Origin: Amycolatopsis decaplanina DSM 44594
GTDB taxonomy: Bacteria > Actinomycetota > Actinomycetes > Mycobacteriales > Pseudonocardiaceae
Assembly (NCBI RefSeq): GCF_000342005.1
Contig: NZ_AOHO01000079.1
Location: 59,413 to 123,412 of the forward strand
Length of the DNA: 64,000 nt
Direction of reading: 5' to 3'
Shown: piece by piece, positions 51,002-60,111 of the stretch
Numbering within the stretch: the first letter of the stretch is position 1
Layout: each line of letters opens with the position of its first letter
Position numbers and translations under genes: made by a program
The notes under the pieces: generated by a model
Told to the model about the DNA's origin: nothing
Database searches by the model: none
The model's input: the letters and a program-made list of their open reading frames with translations, nothing else

Positions 51002-51908
51002 GCGGCGGCTCCAAGACCATCGGTTGACGCCTGACCTTTTCATGCCAGCCGAGCGAAGTCACTGACACGACCACGACGGAGAGGCCCAGCCACTGAGTAC
51101 CCGACAAATCGGCGTTCAAGCACATTACGCCGATAACAGCCGCCGTGACCGGGAAGGCCAGCTCCGCGAGCGTCGCCCTGGCGGCGGGAGTCGACCGCAG
51201 GCCCAGGTAGTACAGGCTCAGCGCCAGCAGGCCGGGGACCAGCGCGAGCAGGCCGAGCCCGAGCGCGTTGTCCCAGCCGACCGCGAACCGGCCGCCCTGG
51301 TACGCCACGATGCCCGCCGCGACCGGGAGCCCGACGGTGAAGCGCAGGGTGGTGACCTCCTTCGGCGCCAGTTCGGTGGAGAGCAACCGGCCGAGTACCG
51401 TGCCCGCCGCCCACAACGCGGCCGCGCCGATCGCCAGCAGCGCCGCCTTCGCCGCGGCGACCTGGATGTTCAGCGGATCCTTGAACGCCAGCAGCCAAGC
51501 GCCCAGCAGCGCCGGGATCGCGAAGAAGGCATATCCCGGGCGGACCCGCTCACGGAGTACGAAATAGGCCGCCAGCACGGCGAACACCGGCTGGAGCTTC
51601 TGCAGCACCAACGGCGTCACGGGGTCGCCCAGTTTGAAGGCCGCGGTGAACATCGCCGTCGCGAGCGCGGAAGAACCGCCGCCGATGGCGAGCACGGCCA
51701 GCCATTCCCGCGGACCGCACCGGCGCAACGCGCGGAAAGCCCTGGGAATGAGCGGACTCAGCACGAGCACCACGAGCAGGTGCTCCCAGAAGACGACCGT
51801 GGCCGCCGGGAGCGCCTCGGCGAGAGGGAGCCGAAGAAGGCCGTCGGTACCCCAAAGAGCGGCGGCGACCGCGACCAGCCAGGTGCGATCCGGAGGGTTG
51901 CTACTCAC
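50946..51908 (-). CDS. EamA/DMT-family transporter
   Basis: A 320-residue membrane protein with ten hydrophobic segments in two EamA halves: the first starts LVAVAAALWGTDGLL, the second AALLAIGAAALWAAGTVLGR. Loops such as KLQPVFAVLAAYFVLRERVR and LAELAFPVTAAVIGV are typical for drug/metabolite exporters. The final 30 residues (RAHRRDEERTPDPQRQ) are hydrophilic and unusual, and overlap the following DUF6328 gene by 56 bases; a recent loss of the original stop by frameshift is possible. The substrate is unknown. Confidence 0.87.
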   Translation of the reverse strand: MSSNPPDRTWLVAVAAALWGTDGLLRLPLAEALPAATVVFWEHLLVVLVLSPLIPRAFRALRRCGPREWLAVLAIGGGSSALATAMFTAAFKLGDPVTPLVLQKLQPVFAVLAAYFVLRERVRPGYAFFAIPALLGAWLLAFKDPLNIQVAAAKAALLAIGAAALWAAGTVLGRLLSTELAPKEVTTLRFTVGLPVAAGIVAYQGGRFAVGWDNALGLGLLALVPGLLALSLYYLGLRSTPAARATLAELAFPVTAAVIGVMCLNADLSGTQWLGLSVVVVSVTSLGWHEKVRRQPMVLEPPHGRAHRRDEERTPDPQRQ

Positions 51909-51994
51909 TTTTCCCTGCTCATAGTTTGAGAATGATCGCCCGACCGAGTGATCTGTCTGGCGTGCCCGATGTCGTGCGGACTAGGCAAGGGGGC

Positions 51995-52546
51995 ATGCGC
52001 CCCGTCCCCGCACTCGCCCTTGTCCTGTCCGCGGCCACACTGGCCCTGACCGCCGGCACCGGGCCGGCCACCGCCGCCCCCGGCTCCCGGGTCCACGTGA
52101 TCACCGCCAAAAGCGGCCTCACGAGCTACAAACCGGAACTGGTGCCGCCCGGTGCCCGCGCGCACGTTTTCGGGTTGACGTCCAAGGCCTTCGGCACCTC
52201 GACCGCTCTGCTCGTGACCGGTCTGCTGCCCAACCGCGAATACGGCGCCCACGCGCACACGAAGCCGTGCGGCGCCACCGGCGATCTCGCCGGACCGCAC
52301 TACCAGAACGTCGAAGACCCGGTGAAGCCGTCGGTGGATCCGGCCTACGCCAACCCCCGCAACGAGATCTGGCTCGACCTCACCACCGACGCCGCCGGCC
52401 GCGGCGTCGCCGTGTCCAAGGTGGACTGGACGTTCACCGATCGGCGCGCGAACTCGATCGTGATCCACGAAACGCATACGCACACCGACCCGGGCCACGC
52501 CGGGACCGCGGGGGCCAGGCTGGCCTGTGTGACCGTCGGCTTCTAG
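51995..52546 (+). CDS. Secreted Cu/Zn superoxide dismutase-like protein
   Basis: A 183-residue exported protein. The signal peptide spans about 1-27 (PATAAPGS). The Cu/Zn SOD-like beta barrel shows the paired His ligands in YGAHAHTKPCG, GPHYQN, the turn NEIWLDLTTDAAGRGV, a late IVIHETHTHTDPGHAGTAG, and the C-terminal CVTVGF. The disulfide cysteines (one in KPCG, one in LACVTV) are present. The zinc site loop is short compared with true SodC, so activity is not certain. The start is the ATG at 51995 after AAGGGGGC. It ends four bases inside the convergent next gene. Confidence 0.82.
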   Translation: MRPVPALALVLSAATLALTAGTGPATAAPGSRVHVITAKSGLTSYKPELVPPGARAHVFGLTSKAFGTSTALLVTGLLPNREYGAHAHTKPCGATGDLAGPHYQNVEDPVKPSVDPAYANPRNEIWLDLTTDAAGRGVAVSKVDWTFTDRRANSIVIHETHTHTDPGHAGTAGARLACVTVGF

Positions 52547-52944
52547 AAACCCCAGGTGCGTTCCGGCCGGATCCTGATCCGGACGTTGTACTCCCGGTCG
52601 AACTTCGGGACGTCGTAGTCGATCGCCGGGTAGTGCTTCTCGTACTTGTCGAGGAAGCCCGGCTGCTCCGACGCGAGACCGTCCGGCAGGATCTCGGCCT
52701 TGCCGCCGATCACCAGGATCGAGCCCCCGTGCTCGTCGCTGTTGAAGTGGAGGCTGACCTCGGAGTTGGCTTCGATGTGGCGGGTCTTCGCCGTGTCCGG
52801 CCGGCTGAAGACGATGAAATCCTCACCGTCGAGGACGAACCACACCGGGCGGGGCGAAGGGCGGCCCTTCGGGCTGATCGTGGTCAGCCAGGCGACGTTC
52901 TCCTTCGCCCGCTCGGCGAGCCGCGGGTCGGGTCGGTAGCTCAT
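52543..52944 (-). CDS. PPOX-class F420/FMN-dependent protein (split barrel)
   Basis: A 133-residue protein. The segments LAERAKENVAWLTTISPKGR, PSPRPVWFVLDGEDFIVFSR, SEVSLHFNSDEHGGSILVIG and the C-terminal RIRIRPERTWGF fit the actinobacterial family of F420-dependent oxidoreductase-like pyridoxamine-oxidase-fold proteins (the Rv3369 type). The cofactor cannot be proven from sequence, but F420 is likely in this phylum. The start is the ATG at 52944. It is convergent with the SOD-like gene, overlapping it by four bases. Confidence 0.85.
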   Translation of the reverse strand: MSYRPDPRLAERAKENVAWLTTISPKGRPSPRPVWFVLDGEDFIVFSRPDTAKTRHIEANSEVSLHFNSDEHGGSILVIGGKAEILPDGLASEQPGFLDKYEKHYPAIDYDVPKFDREYNVRIRIRPERTWGF

Positions 52945-52987
52945 GAACCGACCAACCACGACCCGGCGGGTTTTCTTCCTCGTCCGC

Positions 52988-54943
52988 TCAGCGAGACGCG
53001 ACGAGCTTCGCGTAACGCGTCCCGGCGCCGAGCAGCACCAGACCGGCGATGAGGAAGGCGGCGACCCTCGCCAGGCCGTCGAGGGCGGAGAGGTCGAACA
53101 GCACCAGCTTCAGCACCGCGGCGCCGACCAGCACGAAGCCGATCACCCGCAGGTTGACCGCCGAGATGCCGCGGATGAGCAGTACCAGCGCGGCGACCGT
53201 CCACGACACCGTGATCACCACGTGGCCGACCAGGAAACCCGAACGGCCGGGGACCGCCAGCAACGCGCCGCACAGCACCATCGCGCCCGCGCCGTAGAGC
53301 CCGCAGACCCCGGCGAAGAGCCACGGCACCACGTTCTCCGACGCGGCCTTGAACAGCCCGAGCCGGTGCGAGACCCACGGAAGCGTGATCGAGACGGCCA
53401 AGATCGCGAGGGCCACCAGGAAGGCGGCGGCGAGGTCGGCGTCCGGACGGTTCCGGATCAGGAAGAAGAGCGTCGGGGGGACGTCGAAGACGAGCGCGAT
53501 CATGCCGCCGATGACCGCGAAGCCGAGGCCTCCGAAGAGCGCCACGTGCTTCTTCGTCCACAGCGCGACCAGTGCCAGCAGAACCCCTTCGCCGATGAGG
53601 ATCGCCGAACGGGCACTGCCGTCGAACAGCGTCATCGTCGTCTGCAGGGCCGCGAGGAGCCCGGCTGCGCCCGCGAGGTCGCCCGTCCAACCGTTGAGCC
53701 ACTGCCCGGCCGCCCACACCCCGAGCAACACCAGCGCGACCGACGCGGTCACGAGCACTGCCGAGGTCTTCGGCAGGAACAACGCGGCGAGCAACGACGG
53801 CGCGGGCGCGACGGCGAGCAGGGCGAGCGCGGCGGCGTCCCCTGGCCGCTTGGCGGTGACGATCAGGGCCAGCGCGAGTCCGGTGCCTCCCGCGGCCAGC
53901 GCGGCGGCGGTGTTGGCCGTGCTGCCGCCGAGGCCGGTGAACGCCGTGCTGAAGACCGACGCGACCAGCGGCGGGATCCCGGCCGCGACCGCGACCGACG
54001 GCCACGACTGGCGCAGCTGCACCGGCGTCGAAGCGACCTGGACCACGAGCAGGAACGCGACCAGCTGCGGGGTGAAACCCTGCGTGATGATCGGCGCGCA
54101 GACCACGCAGCCGAGCACGACGGCCGTCGCGAGCAGCGACGACTTCCACCGCACGGCCAGCAGCAACCCGCCGACCGCGATCAGGAGCCCGATCGCGAGA
54201 CCGGCGTAGGCGGGGAGGTACTCGTACATCGTCGTCGCGGCGATGGCGTCGAGGTACAACGCCCCGATCCCGGTCGCGGCGATCGCGAACGCGCCCGTGC
54301 GGCCCGCCGGCGTGCGGTGCAGGCGAAGCCCGATCCCGACCAGCGCCGCGCCGAGCACGGCGCCACCGATCACCCGCGGCAACGGGCCGAACCAGCCCCG
54401 CTGGATCGCGAGCACGAGGAACAGCACGATGCCGAGCAACGTGACCGCGCCGCCGATCCAGGCCAGCAGCCTGCTGCCGGCGCCTTCCTTGCCCAGCTTC
54501 TCGGCGAGCGACACCTTCGGAGCCGGCTGGTACGGGCGGTAAGGCTGCTGCGGCTGCTGGTACTGCTGCTGCCACTGCGCGTACTGGGCCTGCTGATACT
54601 GCTGGTGGTACTGGCCCTGGTACTGGGGGTGCTGCGGGTGCGTGAAGTAGCGCGGGTACGGCTGCTGGGGCATCTGCGGCTGGACAGGCGGCTGCTGGGG
54701 CAGGGCCTGGTGCGGCACCTGCGGCTGCTCGGCCTGTGGCTGCTCGGCCTGCTGCTCGGCGGGCTGCCGCGGCTGCTCCGTCTGCTGAGCGGCGGGCTGC
54801 TCTGCCTGCTCAGGCGCCTCTTCGTGCTTCGGCTCCGCTCCGGACTGGACGGTCCGCAGCTCCGTGCCGACCCGCGCGAGGCGGGCCCCAAGGTCGTCGA
54901 TCTCCCCGGCGAGCCTGAGGAGCACATCCCCATCGGTGGTCAT
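52988..54943 (-). CDS. DUF2339-type large membrane protein with Gln/Pro-rich N-terminal region
   Basis: A 651-residue protein. Residues 1-35 are a short coiled coil (LLRLAGEIDDLGARLARVG). A Gln/Pro/Tyr-rich low-complexity region follows (about 40-140), with repeated PQQP and QQYQQ patterns. From about 150 there are some 18 or more hydrophobic segments; the domain begins VSLAEKLGKEGAGSRLLAWIGG, typical of DUF2339. Its role is unknown; relatives are large polytopic proteins thought to be envelope-related. The start is the ATG at 54943; other in-frame ATGs lie a few codons upstream. Confidence 0.82.
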   Translation of the reverse strand: MTTDGDVLLRLAGEIDDLGARLARVGTELRTVQSGAEPKHEEAPEQAEQPAAQQTEQPRQPAEQQAEQPQAEQPQVPHQALPQQPPVQPQMPQQPYPRYFTHPQHPQYQGQYHQQYQQAQYAQWQQQYQQPQQPYRPYQPAPKVSLAEKLGKEGAGSRLLAWIGGAVTLLGIVLFLVLAIQRGWFGPLPRVIGGAVLGAALVGIGLRLHRTPAGRTGAFAIAATGIGALYLDAIAATTMYEYLPAYAGLAIGLLIAVGGLLLAVRWKSSLLATAVVLGCVVCAPIITQGFTPQLVAFLLVVQVASTPVQLRQSWPSVAVAAGIPPLVASVFSTAFTGLGGSTANTAAALAAGGTGLALALIVTAKRPGDAAALALLAVAPAPSLLAALFLPKTSAVLVTASVALVLLGVWAAGQWLNGWTGDLAGAAGLLAALQTTMTLFDGSARSAILIGEGVLLALVALWTKKHVALFGGLGFAVIGGMIALVFDVPPTLFFLIRNRPDADLAAAFLVALAILAVSITLPWVSHRLGLFKAASENVVPWLFAGVCGLYGAGAMVLCGALLAVPGRSGFLVGHVVITVSWTVAALVLLIRGISAVNLRVIGFVLVGAAVLKLVLFDLSALDGLARVAAFLIAGLVLLGAGTRYAKLVASR

Positions 54944-55027
54944 GGCGATCAGCATGCGGCCTGAGGCCCGCCGAGGGATCCGTAGCACTACTCAATCGTG
55001 ATGACGATGTGGTCGCGACCTGCGTGA

Positions 55028-55786
55028 TCATCGCGATCGTGCCCACACCCGGAGCGCTCGCAGAAGGTCGACGTACCGGAAGCCCGGCCAGTTGACGTCG
55101 CAGAAGTAGAGCTGGGAGTCCTTGGCCTGCCACAGCAGGAATCCGGACAGCCGGACCTCGCCGCTGGTCCGGATGATCAGGTCCGGATCGGGACTGCCCG
55201 CCGTGTACAGATGCGCGGAAAGGGCGTCGACGGAAACGGTCTCCGCGATCTCCACCAGGGATTTGCCCCCCGCCGCCCCTTCGAGCACGAGATCGCGGAC
55301 GGCGTCGGCGATCTCCTCACGGCTTCCGTACCCGATCGCGAGGGTCAACTCGGGTCCCGTCGCAGCACGGGTGTCCTCTTCGGCCCGCTTCAGCACCTCG
55401 GCCGTGGACGACGGCAGCATGTCGAGACGCCCCACGGGCACGACACGCCAGTTCGCGCCCGGCACGGTGAGCCGGTCACGGACGACGTCCTCGATCACCT
55501 GCATCAAGAAGGCCATCTCCGGCGACGCGCGCTTCGTCAGGTTGTCGACCGAGGCGAGGTACACCGTCACGTGCCCGATGCCGAGGCCTTCGCACCACGT
55601 CATCAACCGGGCGATGTGCCGGGCACCGTGGCGATGCCCCTCGCGGACGTCCTCGAAACCCATCGCGCGGGCCCACCGGCGGTTGCCGTCGATGATCACG
55701 CCGATGTGCTTGGGCAGCGGGCCTTGGCGAAGGCGGGCGCGGAGCCGTCGCGCGTAGAGGTCGTCGAGTCTGGTCCGGACGCTCAT
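55028..55786 (-). CDS. cis-prenyltransferase (short-chain Z-prenyl diphosphate synthase family)
   Basis: A 252-residue enzyme. The catalytic motif is HIGVIIDGNRRWARAMGFED with the essential Asp, then GHRHGARHI. Later motifs are TVYLASVDNLTKRASPE, LAIGYGSREEIADAV and DLIIRTSGEVRLSGFLLWQ. These define the UppS/Z-FPP synthase family, which condenses isopentenyl diphosphate onto an allylic primer for lipid carriers. The size and the presence of a second family type in actinobacteria suggest Z,E-farnesyl diphosphate synthase (Rv1086-like), but decaprenyl or undecaprenyl synthase is possible. The start is the ATG at 55786. Confidence 0.92.
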   Translation of the reverse strand: MSVRTRLDDLYARRLRARLRQGPLPKHIGVIIDGNRRWARAMGFEDVREGHRHGARHIARLMTWCEGLGIGHVTVYLASVDNLTKRASPEMAFLMQVIEDVVRDRLTVPGANWRVVPVGRLDMLPSSTAEVLKRAEEDTRAATGPELTLAIGYGSREEIADAVRDLVLEGAAGGKSLVEIAETVSVDALSAHLYTAGSPDPDLIIRTSGEVRLSGFLLWQAKDSQLYFCDVNWPGFRYVDLLRALRVWARSR

Positions 55787-55961
55787 GGAAGCGAAGCTAC
55801 CGAAATCGGCGCCCAGCACGCTTGACGCTCATGAGCTACGCTTGACAAGTCGCCCGAGCAGTTCCGGGAGACGCCGAGTGTGGCGCCGCGGGCGTTACAC
55901 GAGTCGCAAGGCCAGGTGCACCCGGGGAATACCGGGACCCTGGCCTTACGCATGTCCAGGG

Positions 55962-56537
55962 TCAGGCACGCGTGTCGACCTCCAGTTCGATCGTGCACTC
56001 GCCCAGCTGGTCGGCGTAGACGGGAATTCCTTGTCTGCGAGCGCGGACAGCCCCAGCGACGATGTCCGGGATCCACAACAGCGGCTCATCGGCACCGCGA
56101 ACGTGCCGAACACGAAACGCGGAGCCTTGAGGCAGCGAAAAGCGGCTTTGCTGGACGGTGCGAACGTCGCGGGCGTCGAGCTGGGTTGTGCGGCCCTCGG
56201 CCACCAGGAGACAGACGTCGAGCGCGTGCAGCTCCATCACCAGGCGCTGCATACACAGAGAACGGCCGCGTTCCTGGCGTCGCGCCGGCACCGGAGTACC
56301 CACCGCTACCAGGTGCAGCTCCTCGAAGTCTGCGACCTGCTTGACGACCGCTCGCTTCTGACCGTCGGTCAGCACGTTCCAATGCAGTTTCCCCGTGCGT
56401 TCGGCCCGCATGCCGAACATGACCTTGCGCAGCTCGGCATGCCGCTCAACAGGCAAGACCGCCGCCGCGAGTACGTAGAAGCCACCGCCGTCGTCCTCTT
56501 TGAAAGATTCGTCGGCGAAGGCCTGCAGCACGGACAT
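55962..56537 (-). CDS. DUF3800 domain protein
   Basis: A 191-residue protein. The N-terminus QAFADESFKEDDGGGFYVLA contains the ADES motif typical of DUF3800, and the late LLWIPDIVAGAVRARRQG contains the second conserved Asp of that family. DUF3800 proteins resemble RNase H-fold nucleases and are often in accessory or defence-like settings; function here is unproven. The gene is isolated between the prenyltransferase and dus, with 384 bases of non-coding DNA upstream. Confidence 0.8.
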   Translation of the reverse strand: MSVLQAFADESFKEDDGGGFYVLAAAVLPVERHAELRKVMFGMRAERTGKLHWNVLTDGQKRAVVKQVADFEELHLVAVGTPVPARRQERGRSLCMQRLVMELHALDVCLLVAEGRTTQLDARDVRTVQQSRFSLPQGSAFRVRHVRGADEPLLWIPDIVAGAVRARRQGIPVYADQLGECTIELEVDTRA

Positions 56538-56921
56538 CCGCCGAGCCTAAGGATTCCGCCCCCGCGCGATCGGTACGGTCCGACTCCCGAATGTGCGTCG
56601 CCGCAAGACTGTGCAGACCGAGTGAAAACTCGGCCACTGTGTGGATTTCGGGACATCTGACGTCCCAAAATCCACACGGTCACAATTCGAACATCGATCG
56701 GAGTGCACGGCCGCGAACCGGGCATCGGGACTTCGAAGGCGTCCGATCGGTGCACTTCGACAGCCTCGACTTTCCCGAGCTGACCGTGTGGAGAGACGAA
56801 GACGAAGTTCACGAGAACGAGAAGGCCTGCTTCCCTGGAATGGACCGTGACCACCCCTCGTCCTGTTCCGATCGGCGACGGAGACCGGCCCACCTGCGAG
56901 TGACAGACACCACAGGCGACA
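56538..56921. other. Intergenic region, no gene seen
   Basis: No supported gene. It contains an imperfect hairpin at 56639-56677, GTGTGGATTTCGGGAC paired with 56661-56677 (one mismatch), whose core TTTCGGGACATCTGA resembles a hairpin at 63906-63932. The end serves as the dus leader. Confidence 0.6.
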
Positions 56922-58067
56922 ATGGAGGACGTGACAGCCACCCTGAGCAAGCCCAGCCTGAAGATCGGTCCCTACGAGGTCGATCCGCCGGTCGTGCTCG
57001 CTCCGATGGCGGGCATCACCAACGTCGCTTTCCGGCAGCTGTGCCAGGAGTACGGCGCGGGCATCTACGTCTGCGAGATGATCACCGCCCGCGCGGTGGT
57101 CGAGCGCCACCCGGGCACGATGCACATGATGACCTTCGGCGAGAACGAAAAGCCCAGGTCCATGCAGCTTTACGGGGTCGACCCGAAGACCATGGCCGAG
57201 GCCGTCCGCATCATCACCGGCGAGGGTCTCGCCGACCACATCGACAGCAACTTCGGCTGTCCCGTGGCGAAGGTGACGCGCAAGGGCGGCGGCGCGGCGT
57301 TGCCGTTCAAGCGCAAGCTGTTCGCCGACATCGTGCGCGAGTCGGCGAAGGCCGCGGCCGAGGCGGGCGTGCCGTTCACAGTCAAGTTCCGGGTGGGCAT
57401 CGACGACGACCACCTGACCTACCTCGACGCCGGGCGGATCGCCGAGGCGGAGGGCGCGGCGGCGGTCAGCCTGCACGCGCGCACCGCCGCGCAGCGCTAC
57501 TCCGGTCAGGCCGACTGGACGAAGATCGCGGCGCTCAAGGAAGCCGTCACCAGTATCCCGGTGCTCGGCAACGGCGACATCTTCTCCGCCGAGGACGCGC
57601 TGCGCATGGTCGACGAGACCGGCTGCGACGGTGTCGTGGTCGGACGCGGCTGCCTGGGGAGGCCGTGGCTGTTCGGCGAGCTGGAAGCCGCCTTCGCCGG
57701 GCGCCCGCAGCCCACTCCGCCGAATCTCGGAGAGGTCGCGAAGGTGCTGCGCCGCCACACGGAACTGCTCGTCGAACACGACGGCCACGACAAGGCCATG
57801 CGCGACATCCGCAAGCACATGGCCTGGTACTTCATGGGTTTCCCGGTCGGCTCGGAACTGCGACGCGGCTTCGCGATGCTGTCCAGCATGGACCAGCTCG
57901 ACGAGCTCATCGCCAAGCTCGACCACGACGCGCCCTTCCCCAGCGCGGCCACCGGGCCGCGCGGGCGGCAGGGTTCGCCGGGCAAGGTCACGCTGCCGCA
58001 CGGCTGGCTCGACGACCCGGACGACGACTGCGTCCCTGAGGCCGAGGACATGCACTCGGGGGGCTGA
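56922..58067 (+). CDS. dus: tRNA-dihydrouridine synthase (DusB-like)
   Basis: A 381-residue FMN enzyme. It begins with PVVLAPMAGITNVAFRQLCQ, followed by YVCEMITARAVVE, the active-site Cys in DSNFGCPVAKVTRKGGG, SLHARTAAQRYSGQADW and VLGNGDIFSAEDAL, then VVGRGCLGRPWLFGEL. This is the complete Dus motif set, reducing uridines in the tRNA D-loop. Length is slightly above usual because of the C-terminal helical extension. The ATG at 56922 is taken; a GTG nine bases later is an alternative. A strong bidirectional terminator follows. Confidence 0.94.
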   Translation: MEDVTATLSKPSLKIGPYEVDPPVVLAPMAGITNVAFRQLCQEYGAGIYVCEMITARAVVERHPGTMHMMTFGENEKPRSMQLYGVDPKTMAEAVRIITGEGLADHIDSNFGCPVAKVTRKGGGAALPFKRKLFADIVRESAKAAAEAGVPFTVKFRVGIDDDHLTYLDAGRIAEAEGAAAVSLHARTAAQRYSGQADWTKIAALKEAVTSIPVLGNGDIFSAEDALRMVDETGCDGVVVGRGCLGRPWLFGELEAAFAGRPQPTPPNLGEVAKVLRRHTELLVEHDGHDKAMRDIRKHMAWYFMGFPVGSELRRGFAMLSSMDQLDELIAKLDHDAPFPSAATGPRGRQGSPGKVTLPHGWLDDPDDDCVPEAEDMHSGG

Positions 58068-58074
58068 AACGAAA

Positions 58075-58109
58075 AAACGCTCCCGCCGGTCGGACCGGCG
58101 GGAGCGTTT
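58075..58109. terminator. Bidirectional intrinsic terminator
   Basis: AAACGCTCCCGCCGGTC at 58075-58091 pairs with 58093-58109 perfectly. It is flanked by an A-run on the left and a T-run on the right, and separates convergent dus and a secreted-protein gene. Confidence 0.93.
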
Positions 58110-58120
58110 CCTTTCACGAC

Positions 58121-58405
58121 TCAGGTGCCCCTGGTCTTGTAGGCGAACTTCCACTGGCCGGTGTCGACCTCGAAACACCGCATGGTGATCGTGTAGTACC
58201 GGGCCATGTTGCTCTGCTCGATCTGGCAACTGCTCAGGCTGGAATACGGCCCGAGCTGACAGCCAGGATTCCCGTCACAGACCCCGGCGACCGAGACCGG
58301 TGCCTCTTCGGCCACCGCGACATTCGCCGCCGTGACGGCGATTCCGCCCGCGAGCGCGACGGAAGCGGCGCCGGCGGCGAGCCGGCGCTTCCAACTGTTC
58401 GACAT
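58121..58405 (-). CDS. Small secreted cysteine-containing protein
   Basis: A 94-residue exported protein. The signal peptide (about 1-32) ends at NVAVAEEA. The mature part has four cysteines: GVCDGNPGCQLGPYSSLSSC and then MRCFEVDTGQWKF, likely forming two disulfides. No family is recognised with confidence. The ATG at 58405 is used. It shares the bidirectional terminator with dus. Confidence 0.72.
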   Translation of the reverse strand: MSNSWKRRLAAGAASVALAGGIAVTAANVAVAEEAPVSVAGVCDGNPGCQLGPYSSLSSCQIEQSNMARYYTITMRCFEVDTGQWKFAYKTRGT

Positions 58406-58527
58406 GTATTACCCCAGTTTCCCCAGTGTGGCCGAAGATCGGCCACGGGGTCATTAGATGCGAATCGGACACTCGTCGTCAATCCCTTGCCGCCCGCCCG
58501 AAACCGGCGGCCCGTAAAGTCGGCGTC

Positions 58528-59370
58528 GTGATCGAGCAGCTGAGCATCCCCACCGCGGCCGGTTCCTTCGACGCCATCGCGGCGGGCCCCGAAGACGGCC
58601 GTCCCGTCCTACTGCTGCACGGGTTTCCCGAGGCCGCGGTGGAATGGGAGCACCAGGTCGCGACGCTCGGCGTACTCGGCTATCGCGCGGTGGCACCGGA
58701 TCAGCGCGGCTACTCGCCGGACGTCCGGCCGGAACAGGCGTCCGAATACGGGATCGACGACCTCGTCGGTGACGTCATCGCGATCGCGGATCGCTTGGGG
58801 TGGAACGAATTCGATCTCGTCGGACACGATTGGGGCGGCGCCGTCGCGTGGTGGACGGCCGACGCGCATCCCGGCAGGCTTCGCAGTCTCACCGTCGTTT
58901 CGACGCCGCATCCGGCCGCGCTGGCGGAGGCCATGAAGACCGACGAGGACCAGCATCTCCGGTCGGCGTACATGACCGAATGGCGGCAGACCCGCGTCAC
59001 CGAACGGCGGATGCTCGAGAACAACGCCGACGCGCTGCGCCGCATGTTCGACTGGAAGGTGCCGCCGAGCAAGGTCGACGAATACGTCCGGCGACTGTCC
59101 GAGCCGGGCGCGCTGACCGCCGCGCTCAACTGGTACCGCGCCGGCCGCCCCGGCGGGAAGATCGGGCCGATCGAGGTTCCGACGCTCTACATCTGGAGCA
59201 CCGAGGACGCCGCCTTCGGTTCGACGGCCGCGCTCGACACCGCGAATCGGGTCACCGGCCCGTACCGCTTCGAGATGATCGAGGATGTCTCCCACTGGGT
59301 GGTGGAAGAGGCACCCGAGGCCGTCACCTCTTTGCTCGTCGAGCACCTTTCATCCCACGAACAGGGGTAA
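58528..59370 (+). CDS. Alpha/beta hydrolase, epoxide hydrolase-like
   Basis: A 280-residue enzyme. The oxyanion region is LLLHGFPEAAVEW, then APDQRGYSP, and the nucleophile elbow GHDWGGAVAW with Asp, as in epoxide hydrolases and haloalkane dehalogenases. The second catalytic Asp is likely in STEDAAFG and the catalytic His in DVSHWVVEE. The cap domain holds two candidate lid residues (tyrosines in SAYMTEW and ALNWYRAGR). The GTG at 58528 is the start. The idi gene follows by 49 bases. Confidence 0.86.
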   Translation: MIEQLSIPTAAGSFDAIAAGPEDGRPVLLLHGFPEAAVEWEHQVATLGVLGYRAVAPDQRGYSPDVRPEQASEYGIDDLVGDVIAIADRLGWNEFDLVGHDWGGAVAWWTADAHPGRLRSLTVVSTPHPAALAEAMKTDEDQHLRSAYMTEWRQTRVTERRMLENNADALRRMFDWKVPPSKVDEYVRRLSEPGALTAALNWYRAGRPGGKIGPIEVPTLYIWSTEDAAFGSTAALDTANRVTGPYRFEMIEDVSHWVVEEAPEAVTSLLVEHLSSHEQG

Positions 59371-59419
59371 CTCTGGTCGCGGTACCGGTTACAGCGAGCC
59401 TGCTGGTTCAGTGGGTCCG

Positions 59420-60031
59420 ATGAACAACATGACCGAAGCGGACACCGAACGCATCGTCTACGTGACCGAGGACGGCGAACCGACCGGCGAAACCGCGCCC
59501 AAACTGGCCGCGCACCACGAGAACACCCGGCTGCACCTGGCGTTCTCCTGCTATCTGTTGCGCAGCAGCGACCAGGCCCTGCTGATCACCAGCCGCGCCG
59601 CCACCAAGAAGGTGTGGCCCCGGGTCTGGACCAACAGTGTCTGCGGGCACCCCGCACCGGGTGAACCGATCGAGGAGGCCGTCCGGCGCCGCGCCGCCTT
59701 CGAGCTCGGCTTGCCCCGGCTGGACGGGCTCCGGTGCGTCCTTCCGGCGTACCGCTACTCCACGCCGCCGTTCGAAGGCGTGGTCGAGAACGAGTTCTGC
59801 CCGGTCTTCGTCGCCTGGGTCGACGACGATCCCGAACCGCATCCGGACGAAGTTGGCGACTGGCGCTGGCTGAGCTGGAATGATTACGCACTGTTGCTGA
59901 ATGACGATGTGACTGACGTGAGTTACTGGGCGAAGGATCAGTTTTCGCAGCTCAAAGACGTCGAGCCGTTTTACTCCTTACAGAACGGCACTTCGGTGCG
60001 TGACAATGGCGGCGAACCGTCGTCCTCTTGA
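59420..60031 (+). CDS. idi: Isopentenyl-diphosphate delta-isomerase (type I)
   Basis: A 203-residue Nudix-fold enzyme. The active-site Cys motif is TNSVCGHPAPGE, the Nudix-like stretch is EEAVRRRAAFELGL, and the second catalytic Glu is in VENEFCPVFVA. The start region HLAFSCYLLRSSDQALLITS fits. It converts IPP to DMAPP for isoprenoids, which the nearby cis-prenyltransferase also uses. The ATG at 59420 is used, another lies at 59429. A GGDEF gene follows. Confidence 0.92.
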   Translation: MNNMTEADTERIVYVTEDGEPTGETAPKLAAHHENTRLHLAFSCYLLRSSDQALLITSRAATKKVWPRVWTNSVCGHPAPGEPIEEAVRRRAAFELGLPRLDGLRCVLPAYRYSTPPFEGVVENEFCPVFVAWVDDDPEPHPDEVGDWRWLSWNDYALLLNDDVTDVSYWAKDQFSQLKDVEPFYSLQNGTSVRDNGGEPSSS

Positions 60032-60111
60032 GCGATATTCACTTTGGCCCGTACTCATACCTCAAGAGTTCCCTCCTATACGACGAAAACCAATTCGTGG
60101 CGGAGGTGAGC

